A DNA stretch of 64,000 nucleotides from Pseudomonas orientalis (GTDB lineage Bacteria; Pseudomonadota; Gammaproteobacteria; Pseudomonadales; Pseudomonadaceae), in contig NZ_CP018049.1 in assembly GCF_002934065.1 (NCBI RefSeq), positions 5,922,237 to 5,986,236 of the forward strand, in the 5' to 3' direction. A model generated the notes under the pieces. The model saw only the letters and a list, made by a program, of their open reading frames with translations. It searched no databases and had not been told where the DNA came from. The translations under genes and the position numbers were made by a program. Positions 33,877 through 42,016 of the stretch are shown one piece after another (position 1 is the stretch's first letter; every line of letters starts with the position of its first letter).

Positions 33877-33948
33877 ATGAAATCTATTTCTTTGGAATCG
33901 AAAAAAATCGCTAACTTGGCTTGCCTCGCAGCGGCCAAATCCCGCTGA
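33877..33948 (+). CDS. 23-residue peptide, candidate precursor or leader peptide
   Basis: ATG with a strong AGGAG Shine-Dalgarno 9 bases upstream encodes MKSISLESKKIANLACLAAA and KSR, then TGA. It is 77 bases before the SagB-type gene and is followed by a hairpin, the usual arrangement of a RiPP precursor or attenuator peptide. The one Cys, the Ala run and the terminal Lys-Ser-Arg would be candidate modification sites. It is about the size of PqqA but lacks its Glu-x3-Tyr. No homologue is recognised. Translation is inferred from spacing and Shine-Dalgarno only. Confidence 0.55.
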   Translation: MKSISLESKKIANLACLAAAKSR

Positions 33949-33966
33949 TTGCTGAGCTGAGTAGTT

Positions 33967-34001
33967 GATGAGCTGGGGAGTGCCGGCTACCCAGTCTCAT
34001 C
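33967..34001 (+). terminator. Hairpin between the peptide and SagB-type gene
   Basis: GATGAGCTGGG pairs with CCCAGTCTCATC (one bulge), with a 12-base loop. There is no T-run, so it may attenuate or stabilise rather than terminate, which would let the peptide be made in excess over the enzymes. Confidence 0.55.
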
Positions 34002-34025
34002 ATTAACCTAGCGCAGAGTTAAAAA

Positions 34026-35105
34026 ATGCTAATAAATCCGAATGTTTTCATGCTGGCTCGCACACCGTTCATCGTCATTTGGGATTACAAAAATCACACT
34101 CAGTTTGAACTTGACTTAGCTTATTCCACTCGTTTTATACAGCTTGTTGAAGATCCTTCTAGATTCGATAGTACAAGCGAAATGGATTCGGCATTTCTCG
34201 CCGCCGGACTGTTACTGACAGATATATCCCCGCAGAATGAATGGGGGTGGGACGATCTTTCGAAAATTTTTCATATTGGGACTAAAAATCTCCCCTTCGA
34301 ACAACTACCGAACGATATTCACGAGTGGGCTTCTCTATACTTAGATCACTGTGAACAAGTCCTTGATACCCCTGCACCGATAGACCGTTTTGCCAAGCAC
34401 TCCCATGAGGGGTTGATCTCGCTACCGGCTCCCAATTCGGAAAAGCAAACTAGCCCCCTTACAACCACTCTGCTCGACCGAAAAACGTCGCGTTCGTTTT
34501 CAGACCAGGCCGTTACTCTGGACGACTTAAGCTCACTGCTCTACCTGTCCTTAGGTTACCTCAAAGAGCGCGAAGCCGGAGCCGACGACACAATTCCTGA
34601 AACACTCAGGGCGAGACGCAGCAGCCCTTCCGGTGGCGGGCTGAATGCATGCGAAGGCTACGTCTATGCTGCCAGGATATTGGGGCTGGAGCCCGGTATC
34701 TATTACTACCACCCAGACCTTCATGCTTTAAGGCAAGTTCACTCGCTTCCCAACGAGCCTTTGGGATTACTGCTCGCCGGACAACACTTTATCAACGAAC
34801 TTCCTATGGGACTGTTCATAACGTCACGTTTTGACAAATTATGGTGGAAATACGAGCACTCGCGTGCCTACCGCATGGCTTACGTCGAAGCCGGACATAT
34901 CTCTCAAACCTTTCAGCTCGTTGCAACTGCGCTAGGGTTGGCTACCTGGTTGACTGGCGCGTTGAGTGATGAGCGAGTAGAGCTGTTATTAGGTTTGGAA
35001 GAGTCCGCAGAACAACCGCTGTTCTTCGTAGGCGGCGGTTATGGCGATGGGCAGGTGCAATGCAAGGAACTCAGGGCCTTGATAGAGAGTCGAGAGCGAG
35101 GGTAA
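34026..35105 (+). CDS. SagB-type dehydrogenase (nitroreductase family)
   Basis: A 359-residue protein. The N-terminal ~110 residues form a separate domain (FMLARTPFIVIWDYKNHTQFELDL, then a helical segment). From about 140 it is a SagB/ThcOx-like FMN nitroreductase: LLDRKTSRSFSDQAVTLDDLSSLLY, SPSGGGLNACEGYVYA, GIYYYHP, VEAGHISQTFQLVATALGLATW. Characterised relatives oxidise azolines to azoles in peptide natural products. No YcaO cyclodehydratase gene is nearby, so the substrate is likely different. Codon use and composition differ from the flanking core genes. Confidence 0.85.
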   Translation: MLINPNVFMLARTPFIVIWDYKNHTQFELDLAYSTRFIQLVEDPSRFDSTSEMDSAFLAAGLLLTDISPQNEWGWDDLSKIFHIGTKNLPFEQLPNDIHEWASLYLDHCEQVLDTPAPIDRFAKHSHEGLISLPAPNSEKQTSPLTTTLLDRKTSRSFSDQAVTLDDLSSLLYLSLGYLKEREAGADDTIPETLRARRSSPSGGGLNACEGYVYAARILGLEPGIYYYHPDLHALRQVHSLPNEPLGLLLAGQHFINELPMGLFITSRFDKLWWKYEHSRAYRMAYVEAGHISQTFQLVATALGLATWLTGALSDERVELLLGLEESAEQPLFFVGGGYGDGQVQCKELRALIESRERG

Positions 35106-35107
35106 TA

Positions 35108-36085
35108 ATGTCAGTTACAAATACATTCGTCTTTGCATCTAACGAGATCCGCCAATATACACTGGGTGATTGGGACAACCGTTCGGCCGTGCGCAGTAAG
35201 AATAGTACCTTCTTGCTTCCAGCTGATGCGGAGATTCTTCTGCAATTACAGACCAGGAAATGGTTTCCTCCAGCCTTTATTCCATATTTCAACGACAACA
35301 CTATCCAGAAGTCCGGTGAGCATATCCAGCATCGATTGGCTGCGAATCATCTAGTCTACTTTCTCCGATATACGACGATCCTGGAGCATAAGATCGTTAA
35401 CCGCTCGGTTGAGACCCTGATTCATGAAGAGCTGGGAATTGATTTGCCTCAAGCGATGAAACTTACGGCCTTGCAGCTTTACACTGACGAGGGTTATCAC
35501 GCCCTTTTCTCCTTTAAGATCGCGGAACAGGTGGCGCATTTTTATGACATGCCAACCTGGGAGGATCCACCTAAACGTATCACTCTGCTACTCGAGTTGA
35601 TGGACGCGACTTTGGACGAAGATCGTCCACTGGCTTGGTTTTTTTTCGGCTTTGTCTCTGAAACTATCATCGCCAAGGAGTTATTGAGCATAACCGGTGA
35701 CACGCTAATCTCTACGGTATATCAGATGTTTCGAGAGCATCTGGAAGATGAAGCCCGACATAGTCGCTATTTTTCCGAAGTGTTCCATTACCTATGGCCG
35801 AAGTTATCCCCTGCCCAGCAAGAACACTCCGCGAGCCTATTGATTAAAATTATTTTTATCTTTGCTGAAGTGGACGAGCCTTGGTTGAGCGCTAGCCTGA
35901 CGAGCGTCGGCATCCCTTTGTTCGAAGCCACCAGGATAGTCCAAGCACTACAGGCGCTGGATGTACGCACACGGCGAGCGCGCTCTATTGCCATGGGCAC
36001 GCTTCAAGCGATGACGCGCGCCGGTTTCTTTGAGTTGCAAGCTCATCGGGAATTATTCAGCCAATCAGGACTCATTGATGCTTGA
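35108..36085 (+). CDS. AurF-type diiron oxygenase
   Basis: A 325-residue helical protein with two copies of the AurF motif EX28-37DEX2H: Glu93 with DEGYH (127-131) and Glu185 with DEARH (214-218). His211 fills the extra ligand position (AurF His223), so all seven AurF diiron ligands are matched. AurF-family enzymes oxidise amines to hydroxylamine or nitro groups, or do other C-N and C-H oxidations. It starts two bases after the SagB-type stop and overlaps the exporter gene by 8 bases, so the three are one operon. The substrate is unknown. Confidence 0.85.
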   Translation: MSVTNTFVFASNEIRQYTLGDWDNRSAVRSKNSTFLLPADAEILLQLQTRKWFPPAFIPYFNDNTIQKSGEHIQHRLAANHLVYFLRYTTILEHKIVNRSVETLIHEELGIDLPQAMKLTALQLYTDEGYHALFSFKIAEQVAHFYDMPTWEDPPKRITLLLELMDATLDEDRPLAWFFFGFVSETIIAKELLSITGDTLISTVYQMFREHLEDEARHSRYFSEVFHYLWPKLSPAQQEHSASLLIKIIFIFAEVDEPWLSASLTSVGIPLFEATRIVQALQALDVRTRRARSIAMGTLQAMTRAGFFELQAHRELFSQSGLIDA

Positions 36086-37289
36086 AATAAAGGATCACTC
36101 CGTTGTCAAGGCCAGGAAAGTCGGTGCCACCGTACTACTGATGGCAATGGTCATGCTGGGCGTGTTTCCGGTGGACGTGCTTCTGCCTTCGTTTCCTTCG
36201 TTATCGCAGCACTTCAGCACCACAACGTCCGAGATCGCCTTGTCGATCAGCTTCTTTGCCATCGGTATCTCGTTATCTCAGTTACTGATTGGCCCTTTGT
36301 CGGACATACTCGGCCGTAAAACGTTGTTACTTGCTGGCATGGCAGTATCCATGGCTGGCGCCTTGGGTTGCGTATGGGCCACGAACTATGGGTATTTTTT
36401 GCTATTCCGTGTGATCCAGGCAGTAGGGTGTGGCTGTTTCGTACTGTCCCAGGCATTGGTTCAGGATCTATTTATCGGCAAAGAGCGAGATCGTTTACGA
36501 ATTCTCATGGTAACGGCCAGTGGAATCTTCATTTCGGTCTCCCCCCTGGCCGGAAGCTTGTTGCAGGAGCTGATGGATTGGCAAGGTAGTTTCTATGTCT
36601 TCGCAGTGATTGCCGCTTTGGTATTCGTGAAGGCTCTGGTATCGCTGGAAAACCTGCCTATCAATAACACGGGGCCGCGTATCAGTATCTTGAGAGCCTA
36701 CCGGCGAATCTGCAGTAACTTCAGTTTCGTGGCCTACTGGCTAATCGCTGCAATTGTTTTTGCTTGCCATTTCTCATTCATCGTCATATCGCCCCTAATA
36801 TTCATGGAGCAGTTGCAACTAAGCAGCTATGAGTTTTCTCAGACGCTGTTATTGTACGGAGCAGCCTATGTGACTGGCGGTGTCCTTGCAGGCGTAATGA
36901 ATAAGCATCTGGAGGCGGGTACACAAATTGTTATAGGACTATTACTGATTTTCGTTGCGGGGTTAGTGATGCTTCTATTACGGAGCCAATTTGGCCTGTC
37001 CGTCTTCACCATGCTGGTCCCAATGATTATCTGTACAGCAGGCACTACCATAACGCGGCCTGCAGCCACGTCCAAAGCTATGGAGCTATTCCCGGATAAC
37101 GCTGGTGCCTCGGCCTCGGCAGGCAATACTCTAATTTTTATCTCAGGCGGATTGATCAGTGCCCTAGTCAACCTCAGCACCAACAACTTGCAAATTACCC
37201 TGGCACTGAGTTTCATCGTCTTAAGCGGCATAGGTCTGCTGTTAAACCAACACATAAATCGCCACGCTAAGGTGTCGAGTTTGGCATGA
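36078..37289 (+). CDS. Bcr/CflA-family MFS exporter
   Basis: A 403-residue transporter with 12 predicted helices. DHA1 family features are VFPVDVLLPSFPSLSQHF at helix 1 and GPLSDILGRKTLLLAG as motif A. Bcr/CflA members export drugs such as bicyclomycin and chloramphenicol, and cysteine. As the last gene of the operon it would export the cluster's product or give self-resistance. Confidence 0.88.
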   Translation: MLEIKDHSVVKARKVGATVLLMAMVMLGVFPVDVLLPSFPSLSQHFSTTTSEIALSISFFAIGISLSQLLIGPLSDILGRKTLLLAGMAVSMAGALGCVWATNYGYFLLFRVIQAVGCGCFVLSQALVQDLFIGKERDRLRILMVTASGIFISVSPLAGSLLQELMDWQGSFYVFAVIAALVFVKALVSLENLPINNTGPRISILRAYRRICSNFSFVAYWLIAAIVFACHFSFIVISPLIFMEQLQLSSYEFSQTLLLYGAAYVTGGVLAGVMNKHLEAGTQIVIGLLLIFVAGLVMLLLRSQFGLSVFTMLVPMIICTAGTTITRPAATSKAMELFPDNAGASASAGNTLIFISGGLISALVNLSTNNLQITLALSFIVLSGIGLLLNQHINRHAKVSSLA

Positions 37290-37843
37290 TTCTGATTTGC
37301 AGCGCCCCAGGGTAAGCATCCCCGTCAAAGTGCGGCCGAGCTTCGCGACAAGAAGCTTACGGCTGGCATTTGTCCGTGGTCCTAAACCGCCCTTGGTCAT
37401 ATGCTGATAGCCTGGGCCCGTGGCAATTAAATTCAAGCCGCTGTAAATAGAGGCCGCAATGCTACCAGTTCTTTTTTCTAAAGTTGGAACAAATAGTTAC
37501 TTCCCCTCTTCAGGACGTTGATGTTTGATTGGTCGCCACTGATACCGTCGGGCAGGTTGCGCTCTTCGCTACCGGCGATCCTCGGGCTATTCCTGAATCC
37601 GAAACTCCCTCATCTGGTTCTCACCAGCACTGCAGCGGACTCGACCCGCAACTACTTATTAACCACAATTTTTCTATCGGCTTCAACAGCGACTCTTTCT
37701 ATCGCCCCACATGCGTCATCTCCTAGCCTTTTCAATAGACCAGAAACTGCAGGGGCCTGAAAGGCAGCTAAACGAATATGGGATTGGGTTGGCGGTCTTT
37801 CGGCGCGACTCTTGCTCTTACGATAGACGACTTCGCTGGGCGA
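37290..37843. other. Decayed DNA inside the island
   Basis: No intact gene. Short open frames exist on both strands but none resembles a complete protein. The right part, plus-strand 37711-37860, reads FSIDQKLQGPERQLNEYGIGLAVF, similar to the N-terminal region of winged-helix/TPR regulators (LKEYTIGVEVFGR type). It is broken by stops in the same frame. Confidence 0.45.
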
Positions 37844-38270
37844 TTACTGCTCAATCCAATTTGCTATATGGGCTGCAACAAGCTCATGGTGTTCATATAC
37901 AAAAAAGTGAGCGCCGGGCACTGAAGTAAATTTCAGTTTCGCAAAGCTATTGCTGGCAAGTCGCGATTGTGCGGGCGGAATGACGCGATCGTCTACAGCG
38001 TAAATATAGCTACGCTGCAAAACCACCAAAAGAATAACCTACCAAAATTGGATCGACGATGGCTCTCGACGATATAAATTGCTCCAGCGTTTGGCAGAAC
38101 GCCTTGAGGGCGTTTAGTTTATAAGCATCAGCACATAGAGAGTCGATACAAAATACCCGGTAGGACGAAAGAGACTGAGCGAGCGGGGCCAGACTCCATG
38201 CATTGAGCATGTAGCCGGTCAGCATTATCACAGTCCTATCTCCCCGCGGATTTATCTCTAAGACTCTCAT
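37844..38270 (-). pseudogene. Alpha/beta hydrolase (type II thioesterase-like) with internal deletion
   Basis: The first 87 residues (MRVLEINPRGDRTVIMLTGY, then VGYSFGGFAA with nucleophile Ser80) end in a stop. In another frame, starting within the last codons, follows VVLQRSYIYAVDDRVIPPAQ, GAHFFVYEHHE and LVAAHIANWIEQ, which carries the acid and His of the triad. Roughly 80-90 residues of the usual middle segment are missing and the frame is shifted. Its start overlaps the carrier-protein stop by ATGA. It was probably once functional with the carrier protein. Confidence 0.65.
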
Positions 38271-38584
38271 GCAATAGTATCGTCCAAGGCGACTTGAACA
38301 CTGCTGGAAAACACCTGCAAGAGTTCACGCAGGGTACCCGACGAGTAGTAAGCGTGCCGATCAACGTCCTGACTCTTCAGATGCAGGACCTTCAGGGCGT
38401 CAACCAGAATATGTGTCTTGCTCAGAGAGTCGAGCCCGAGGTCAATTTCCAGATGGGCATCAATATCGCTCCAGTCCACTGGCTGGAGACTGTATTTGTT
38501 GATAAATCCGAGCACCGGGGCAACCCGTTGCGGTGATGGTAGACCAGTCGTTGGACTGCATTGTTTCAGCAGACGTGGGCGCAT
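38267..38584 (-). CDS. Acyl/peptidyl carrier protein
   Basis: A 105-residue protein whose residues about 20-100 form a phosphopantetheine-binding domain: DAHLEIDLGLDSLSKTHILVDAL with Ser53 as the attachment site. The N-terminal 20 residues do not look like a domain, and it may be the end of a longer gene that was lost. It is followed by the broken thioesterase. No adenylation or ketosynthase gene is left in the window. Confidence 0.7.
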   Translation of the reverse strand: MRPRLLKQCSPTTGLPSPQRVAPVLGFINKYSLQPVDWSDIDAHLEIDLGLDSLSKTHILVDALKVLHLKSQDVDRHAYYSSGTLRELLQVFSSSVQVALDDTIA

Positions 38585-38590
38585 AGCGTC

Positions 38591-38673
38591 GTAGGAGCGC
38601 GCTTGCTGGCGAGGGCGTAAGATTGTTGCCAGGTGGCGTTCTCATATTTTTCGCGAGCAAGCTCGCTCCTACA
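38591..38673. repeat. BIME: diverged paired REP
   Basis: GTAGGAGCGCGCTTGCTGGCGA at the left and TCGCGAGCAAGCTCGCTCCTAC at the right, the class seen at 5276-5375. It marks the right edge of the island. Confidence 0.8.
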
Positions 38674-38711
38674 GTGAATGCGGTGCAGCCTAGCCCTGAA
38701 CTACGGGCTCT

Positions 38712-39071
38712 TTAAGCAGTGATCTCGAAGTAGCTAGACTCTCCGCCTCCTGTCGCACCCGATAGCCAGCCCCAGACGAAACTCAACGTCGTGCGCCCGG
38801 CGTGATCCACGCCTACCGTGCCACGTGACCAGCCAGCAAGCAGTTCCCCTTCCAGGGTCAGGCACTGATACAGCAGCTCGATGGTGTCTGGACCGGTGAC
38901 TCGTCCCACTTGAGTGCCGAGGCGAATCCGGCCCCCCTGATAAGTGCTCGAAATCGCGTCACCTTCGACCAAGTAGTGAAACACGGTGCCGGTGCCGGAC
39001 AGTCCTTGAGCGTTGTTGGCGACCACAAATAGACGATTGTGCAGACGTGCGTAGACAGTGGAATTTTGCAT
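38712..39071 (-). CDS. Small conserved protein (family often misnamed N-acetylglutamate synthase)
   Basis: A 119-residue all-beta protein: VFHYLVEGDAISSTYQGGRIRLGTQVGRV, IELLYQCLTLEGELLAGWSRG and TLSFVWGWLSGATGGGESSYFEI. This pattern (FHYxQ/VEGxxxxxxYxGGxI) is a small family annotated in databases as 'n-acetylglutamate synthase', with no sequence relation to ArgA. Function is unknown. It lies on the core side of the BIME, downstream of glmS. Confidence 0.75.
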   Translation of the reverse strand: MQNSTVYARLHNRLFVVANNAQGLSGTGTVFHYLVEGDAISSTYQGGRIRLGTQVGRVTGPDTIELLYQCLTLEGELLAGWSRGTVGVDHAGRTTLSFVWGWLSGATGGGESSYFEITA

Positions 39072-39086
39072 CCGTCAGCTTCCTTT

Positions 39087-39117
39087 GATCGTTCCCACGC
39101 TCCGCGGGGGAACGATC
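39087..39117. repeat. REP palindrome of GTTCCCACGC class
   Basis: GATCGTTCCC and its inverted copy GGGAACGATC flank the 11-base centre ACGCTCCGCGG. Related to the repeat at 977-1089. Confidence 0.75.
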
Positions 39118-39132
39118 ATTCACGGAACGTAA

Positions 39133-39158
39133 AAAGGGGCTGTCGAAACAGCCCCTTT
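39133..39158 (-). terminator. Rho-independent terminator of glmS
   Basis: An 11-bp stem (AAAGGGGCTGT/ACAGCCCCTTT) with a 4-base loop, followed on the minus strand by TTTTTTACG. It lies 18 bases after the glmS stop, near the usual Tn7 insertion point. Confidence 0.9.
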
Positions 39159-39175
39159 CGGTACGCCAGTGAGGT

Positions 39176-41008
39176 TTACTCCACCGTCACCGACTTCGCC
39201 AGGTTGCGCGGCTGGTCAACGTCGGTGCCCTTGAGCACGGCGACGTAGTACGACAGCAACTGCAGCGGGATGGTGTAGAGGATCGGCGACAAGGTGTCAT
39301 GGATGTGCGGCATGTTGATCACGTGAGTGCCTTCACCGTTGGTCATGCCGGCCTTTTCGTCCGCAAACACGATCAGTTGGCCGCCACGGGCGCGCACTTC
39401 CTGCAGGTTGGACTTGAGCTTTTCCAGCAGTTCGTTGTTCGGCGCCACGGTGACCACGGGCATGTCGTCATCCACCAGGGCCAGGGGGCCGTGTTTCAGC
39501 TCGCCGGCCGGGTAGGCTTCGGCGTGGATGTACGAGATTTCCTTGAGTTTCAGCGAACCTTCCATCGCCACCGGGTATTGCGCGCCACGGCCGAGGAACA
39601 GGGTGTGGTTCTTATCGGCGAACAGCTCGGCGACTTTTTCCACGGTGCCGTCCATGGCCAGGGCTTCGCCCAGGCGGGTCGGCAGGCGGCGCAGTTCTTC
39701 CACCAGGGTGGCCTCAACGCCTTCGGCGAGGGTGCCGCGCACCTGGCCAAGGGACAAGGTCAGCAGCAACAGGCCGACCAGTTGGGTGGTGAAGGCTTTG
39801 GTCGAGGCGACGCCGATTTCACGACCGGCCTGGGTCAGCAGGGTCAGGTCCGATTCACGCACCAGGGAGCTGATGCTGACGTTGCAGATCGCCAGGCTGC
39901 CGAGGAAGCCCAGCTCCTTGGCGTTGCGCAGGGCGGCCAGGGTGTCGGCGGTTTCGCCGGACTGGGAGATGGTCACGAACAGGGTGTCGGGCTGCACCAC
40001 CACTTTGCGGTAGCGGAACTCGCTGGCAACTTCGACCTGGCACGGGATGCCGGCCAGTTCTTCGAGCCAGTAACGCGCAACCATGCCGGCGTGGTAGCTG
40101 GTGCCGCAGGCGACGATTTGCACGTTGCGCACTTTGGCGAACAGCTCGGCGGCTTGTGGGCCGAAGGCGTTGACCAGCACTTGGTTCTGGCTCAGGCGAC
40201 CTTCGAGGGTGCGCTGTACCACGGAAGGCTGCTCGTGGATTTCCTTGAGCATGAAGTGGCGGAACTCGCCTTTGTCGGCGGCTTCGGCGCCGTCGCGGTA
40301 TTGCACGGCTTCGCGCTCGACGGACTGACCGTTGACATCCCAGATCTGCACGCTTTCACGGCGGATGTCGGCGATATCGCCTTCTTCCAGGTACATGAAG
40401 CGGTCGGTCACCTGGCGCAGGGCGAGTTGGTCGGAAGCGAGGAAGTTCTCGCCCAGGCCCAGGCCGATCACCAGTGGGCTGCCACTGCGCGCGGCAACCA
40501 GGCGGTCCGGCTGGCTGGCGCTGATCACGGCCAGGCCGTAGGCGCCGTGCAGTTCCTTGACCGTGGCCTTGAGGGCGGTGGTCAGGTCGCTGTGATCCTT
40601 GAGCTTGTGATTGAGCAGGTGGGCGATGACTTCGGTATCGGTGTCCGAGGTGAATACATAGCCCAGGCCCTTGAGTTGTTCGCGCAGCACTTCGTGGTTT
40701 TCGATGATGCCGTTGTGCACCACGGCCAGGTCACCCGAGAAGTGCGGGTGAGCGTTGCGCTCGCACGGCGCACCGTGGGTCGCCCAACGGGTGTGGGCGA
40801 TGCCCAGGCGGCCTGCCAGTGGCTCACCGGCCAGGGCCTGGTCCAACTCGCTGACCTTACCCGGACGGCGCATACGCTCCAGCTTGCCGGCGTTGGTGAA
40901 GACCGCCACACCGGCGCTGTCATAGCCACGGTATTCCAGGCGCTTGAGGCCTTCGATCAGGATGGCCGTTACGTTACGTTCGGCGACTGCGCCAACAATT
41001 CCACACAT
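39176..41008 (-). CDS. glmS: Glucosamine-fructose-6-phosphate aminotransferase
   Basis: A 610-residue bifunctional enzyme making glucosamine-6-phosphate from fructose-6-phosphate and glutamine, the first step to UDP-GlcNAc. Cys2 of MCGIVGAVA is the glutaminase nucleophile, with HTRWATHG following. Two SIS domains bind the sugar phosphate (ACGTSYHAG, TISQSGETADTL), and the C-terminus ends LAKSVTVE. Those last codons are the attTn7 recognition sequence of TnsD. No Tn7 element is present. Confidence 0.97.
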   Translation of the reverse strand: MCGIVGAVAERNVTAILIEGLKRLEYRGYDSAGVAVFTNAGKLERMRRPGKVSELDQALAGEPLAGRLGIAHTRWATHGAPCERNAHPHFSGDLAVVHNGIIENHEVLREQLKGLGYVFTSDTDTEVIAHLLNHKLKDHSDLTTALKATVKELHGAYGLAVISASQPDRLVAARSGSPLVIGLGLGENFLASDQLALRQVTDRFMYLEEGDIADIRRESVQIWDVNGQSVEREAVQYRDGAEAADKGEFRHFMLKEIHEQPSVVQRTLEGRLSQNQVLVNAFGPQAAELFAKVRNVQIVACGTSYHAGMVARYWLEELAGIPCQVEVASEFRYRKVVVQPDTLFVTISQSGETADTLAALRNAKELGFLGSLAICNVSISSLVRESDLTLLTQAGREIGVASTKAFTTQLVGLLLLTLSLGQVRGTLAEGVEATLVEELRRLPTRLGEALAMDGTVEKVAELFADKNHTLFLGRGAQYPVAMEGSLKLKEISYIHAEAYPAGELKHGPLALVDDDMPVVTVAPNNELLEKLKSNLQEVRARGGQLIVFADEKAGMTNGEGTHVINMPHIHDTLSPILYTIPLQLLSYYVAVLKGTDVDQPRNLAKSVTVE

Positions 41009-41018
41009 GGTATTTCTC

Positions 41019-41786
41019 CTAGATGACTGCCGCGCATATCAGCGTAATGCCGCGGGCTTGGATCTGGTCGCGGGCCTCGAGCGGCAGGCGATCATCGGTG
41101 ATAAGGGTATGGACGCTGCTCCAGGGCAGTTCCAGGTTGGGAATCTTGCGGCCGATCTTGTCGGATTCGACCATCACCACGACTTCACGGGCGACCTCGG
41201 CCATCACGCGGCTCAGGCCCAGCAATTCGTTGAAGGTGGTGGTACCGCGCTGCAAATCGATGCCGTCGGCGCCGATGAACAGTTGATCAAAATCGTAGGA
41301 ACGCAGCACCTGCTCGGCGACCTGGCCCTGGAACGAGTCCGAATGCGGATCCCAGGTGCCGCCGGTCATGAGCAGCACCGGTTCATGCTCCAGCTCGCTC
41401 AAGGCGCGGGCCACGTTCAGGGAGTTGGTCATGACCACCAGGCCGGGCTGATGGCCCAGTTCGGGGATCATCGCGGCGGTGGTGCTGCCGCTGTCGATGA
41501 TGATGCGCGCGTGTTCACGCAAGCGCACCACGGCGGCACGAGCGATCGCACGCTTGTAGGCCGAGACGGGTTGAGCCGCATCGCCTACCAGTTCCTGAGG
41601 CATGGTGATTGCACCACCATAGCGGCGCAGGAGCAGGCCATTACTTTCGAGGGCGGCCAAGTCCTTGCGGATGGTCACTTCCGACGTTTCGAAACGTTTG
41701 GCCAATTCATCCACGCTGACTTCGCCCTGTTCATTGAGCAAAGTCAGGATGTTGTGGCGACGTTGGGGGGTATTTCGTTTCGACAT
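41019..41786 (-). CDS. glmR: DeoR-family regulator (GlmR-like)
   Basis: A 255-residue DeoR/GlpR-type repressor. The N-terminal HTH (RRHNILTLLNEQGEVSVDELAKRF, then SEVTIRKDL) is followed by the sugar-phosphate binding domain with IIDSGSTTAAM and LFIGADGIDLQ. It lies 10 bases upstream of glmS in the same direction, so amino-sugar control is likely; in P. aeruginosa the gene at this position is glmR. The start at MSKRN is preferred because it begins just before the HTH. Confidence 0.88.
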   Translation of the reverse strand: MSKRNTPQRRHNILTLLNEQGEVSVDELAKRFETSEVTIRKDLAALESNGLLLRRYGGAITMPQELVGDAAQPVSAYKRAIARAAVVRLREHARIIIDSGSTTAAMIPELGHQPGLVVMTNSLNVARALSELEHEPVLLMTGGTWDPHSDSFQGQVAEQVLRSYDFDQLFIGADGIDLQRGTTTFNELLGLSRVMAEVAREVVVMVESDKIGRKIPNLELPWSSVHTLITDDRLPLEARDQIQARGITLICAAVI

Positions 41787-41891
41787 GGGAGTGATAAGTT
41801 TCGTTTCGAAAGATAACGAAGGCAATCAAAACCTATTGGCGAAAGATCGTCAAGCGGGGAAGATAACTATTTTTGAAGCAACGCAGACAAA

Positions 41892-41983
41892 TGTGGGAGG
41901 GGGGCTTGCTCCCGATGGCGGTGTGTCAGCCAGCACCTTTATTGACTGACCCACCGCTATCGGGGGCAAGCCCCCTCCCACAT
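41892..41983. repeat. BIME: paired REP between glmR and glmU
   Basis: TGTGGGAGGGGGGCTTGCTCCC with inverted GGGGCAAGCCCCCTCCCACA. It probably acts as the 3' end of glmU transcripts. Confidence 0.92.
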
Positions 41984-42016
41984 TGGAGTTTTGTTGCTGC
42001 CAAGGGCGTGGATAGA

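Noticed and set aside
37518..37760. An 80-codon plus-strand frame in the island
   Set aside because: No Shine-Dalgarno and no family likeness; treated as decayed DNA.
38712..39071. N-acetylglutamate synthase
   Set aside because: The family name in databases is misleading; the protein has no acetyltransferase or kinase-like motifs of ArgA.
39118..39176. A Tn7 element at attTn7
   Set aside because: The target region next to glmS is intact up to the terminator, with no Tn7 ends or tns genes.
39299..41026. A 575-codon open frame on the plus strand opposite glmS
   Set aside because: Its translation is low-complexity Gly/Gln/His-rich text, and glmS is certain on the other strand.
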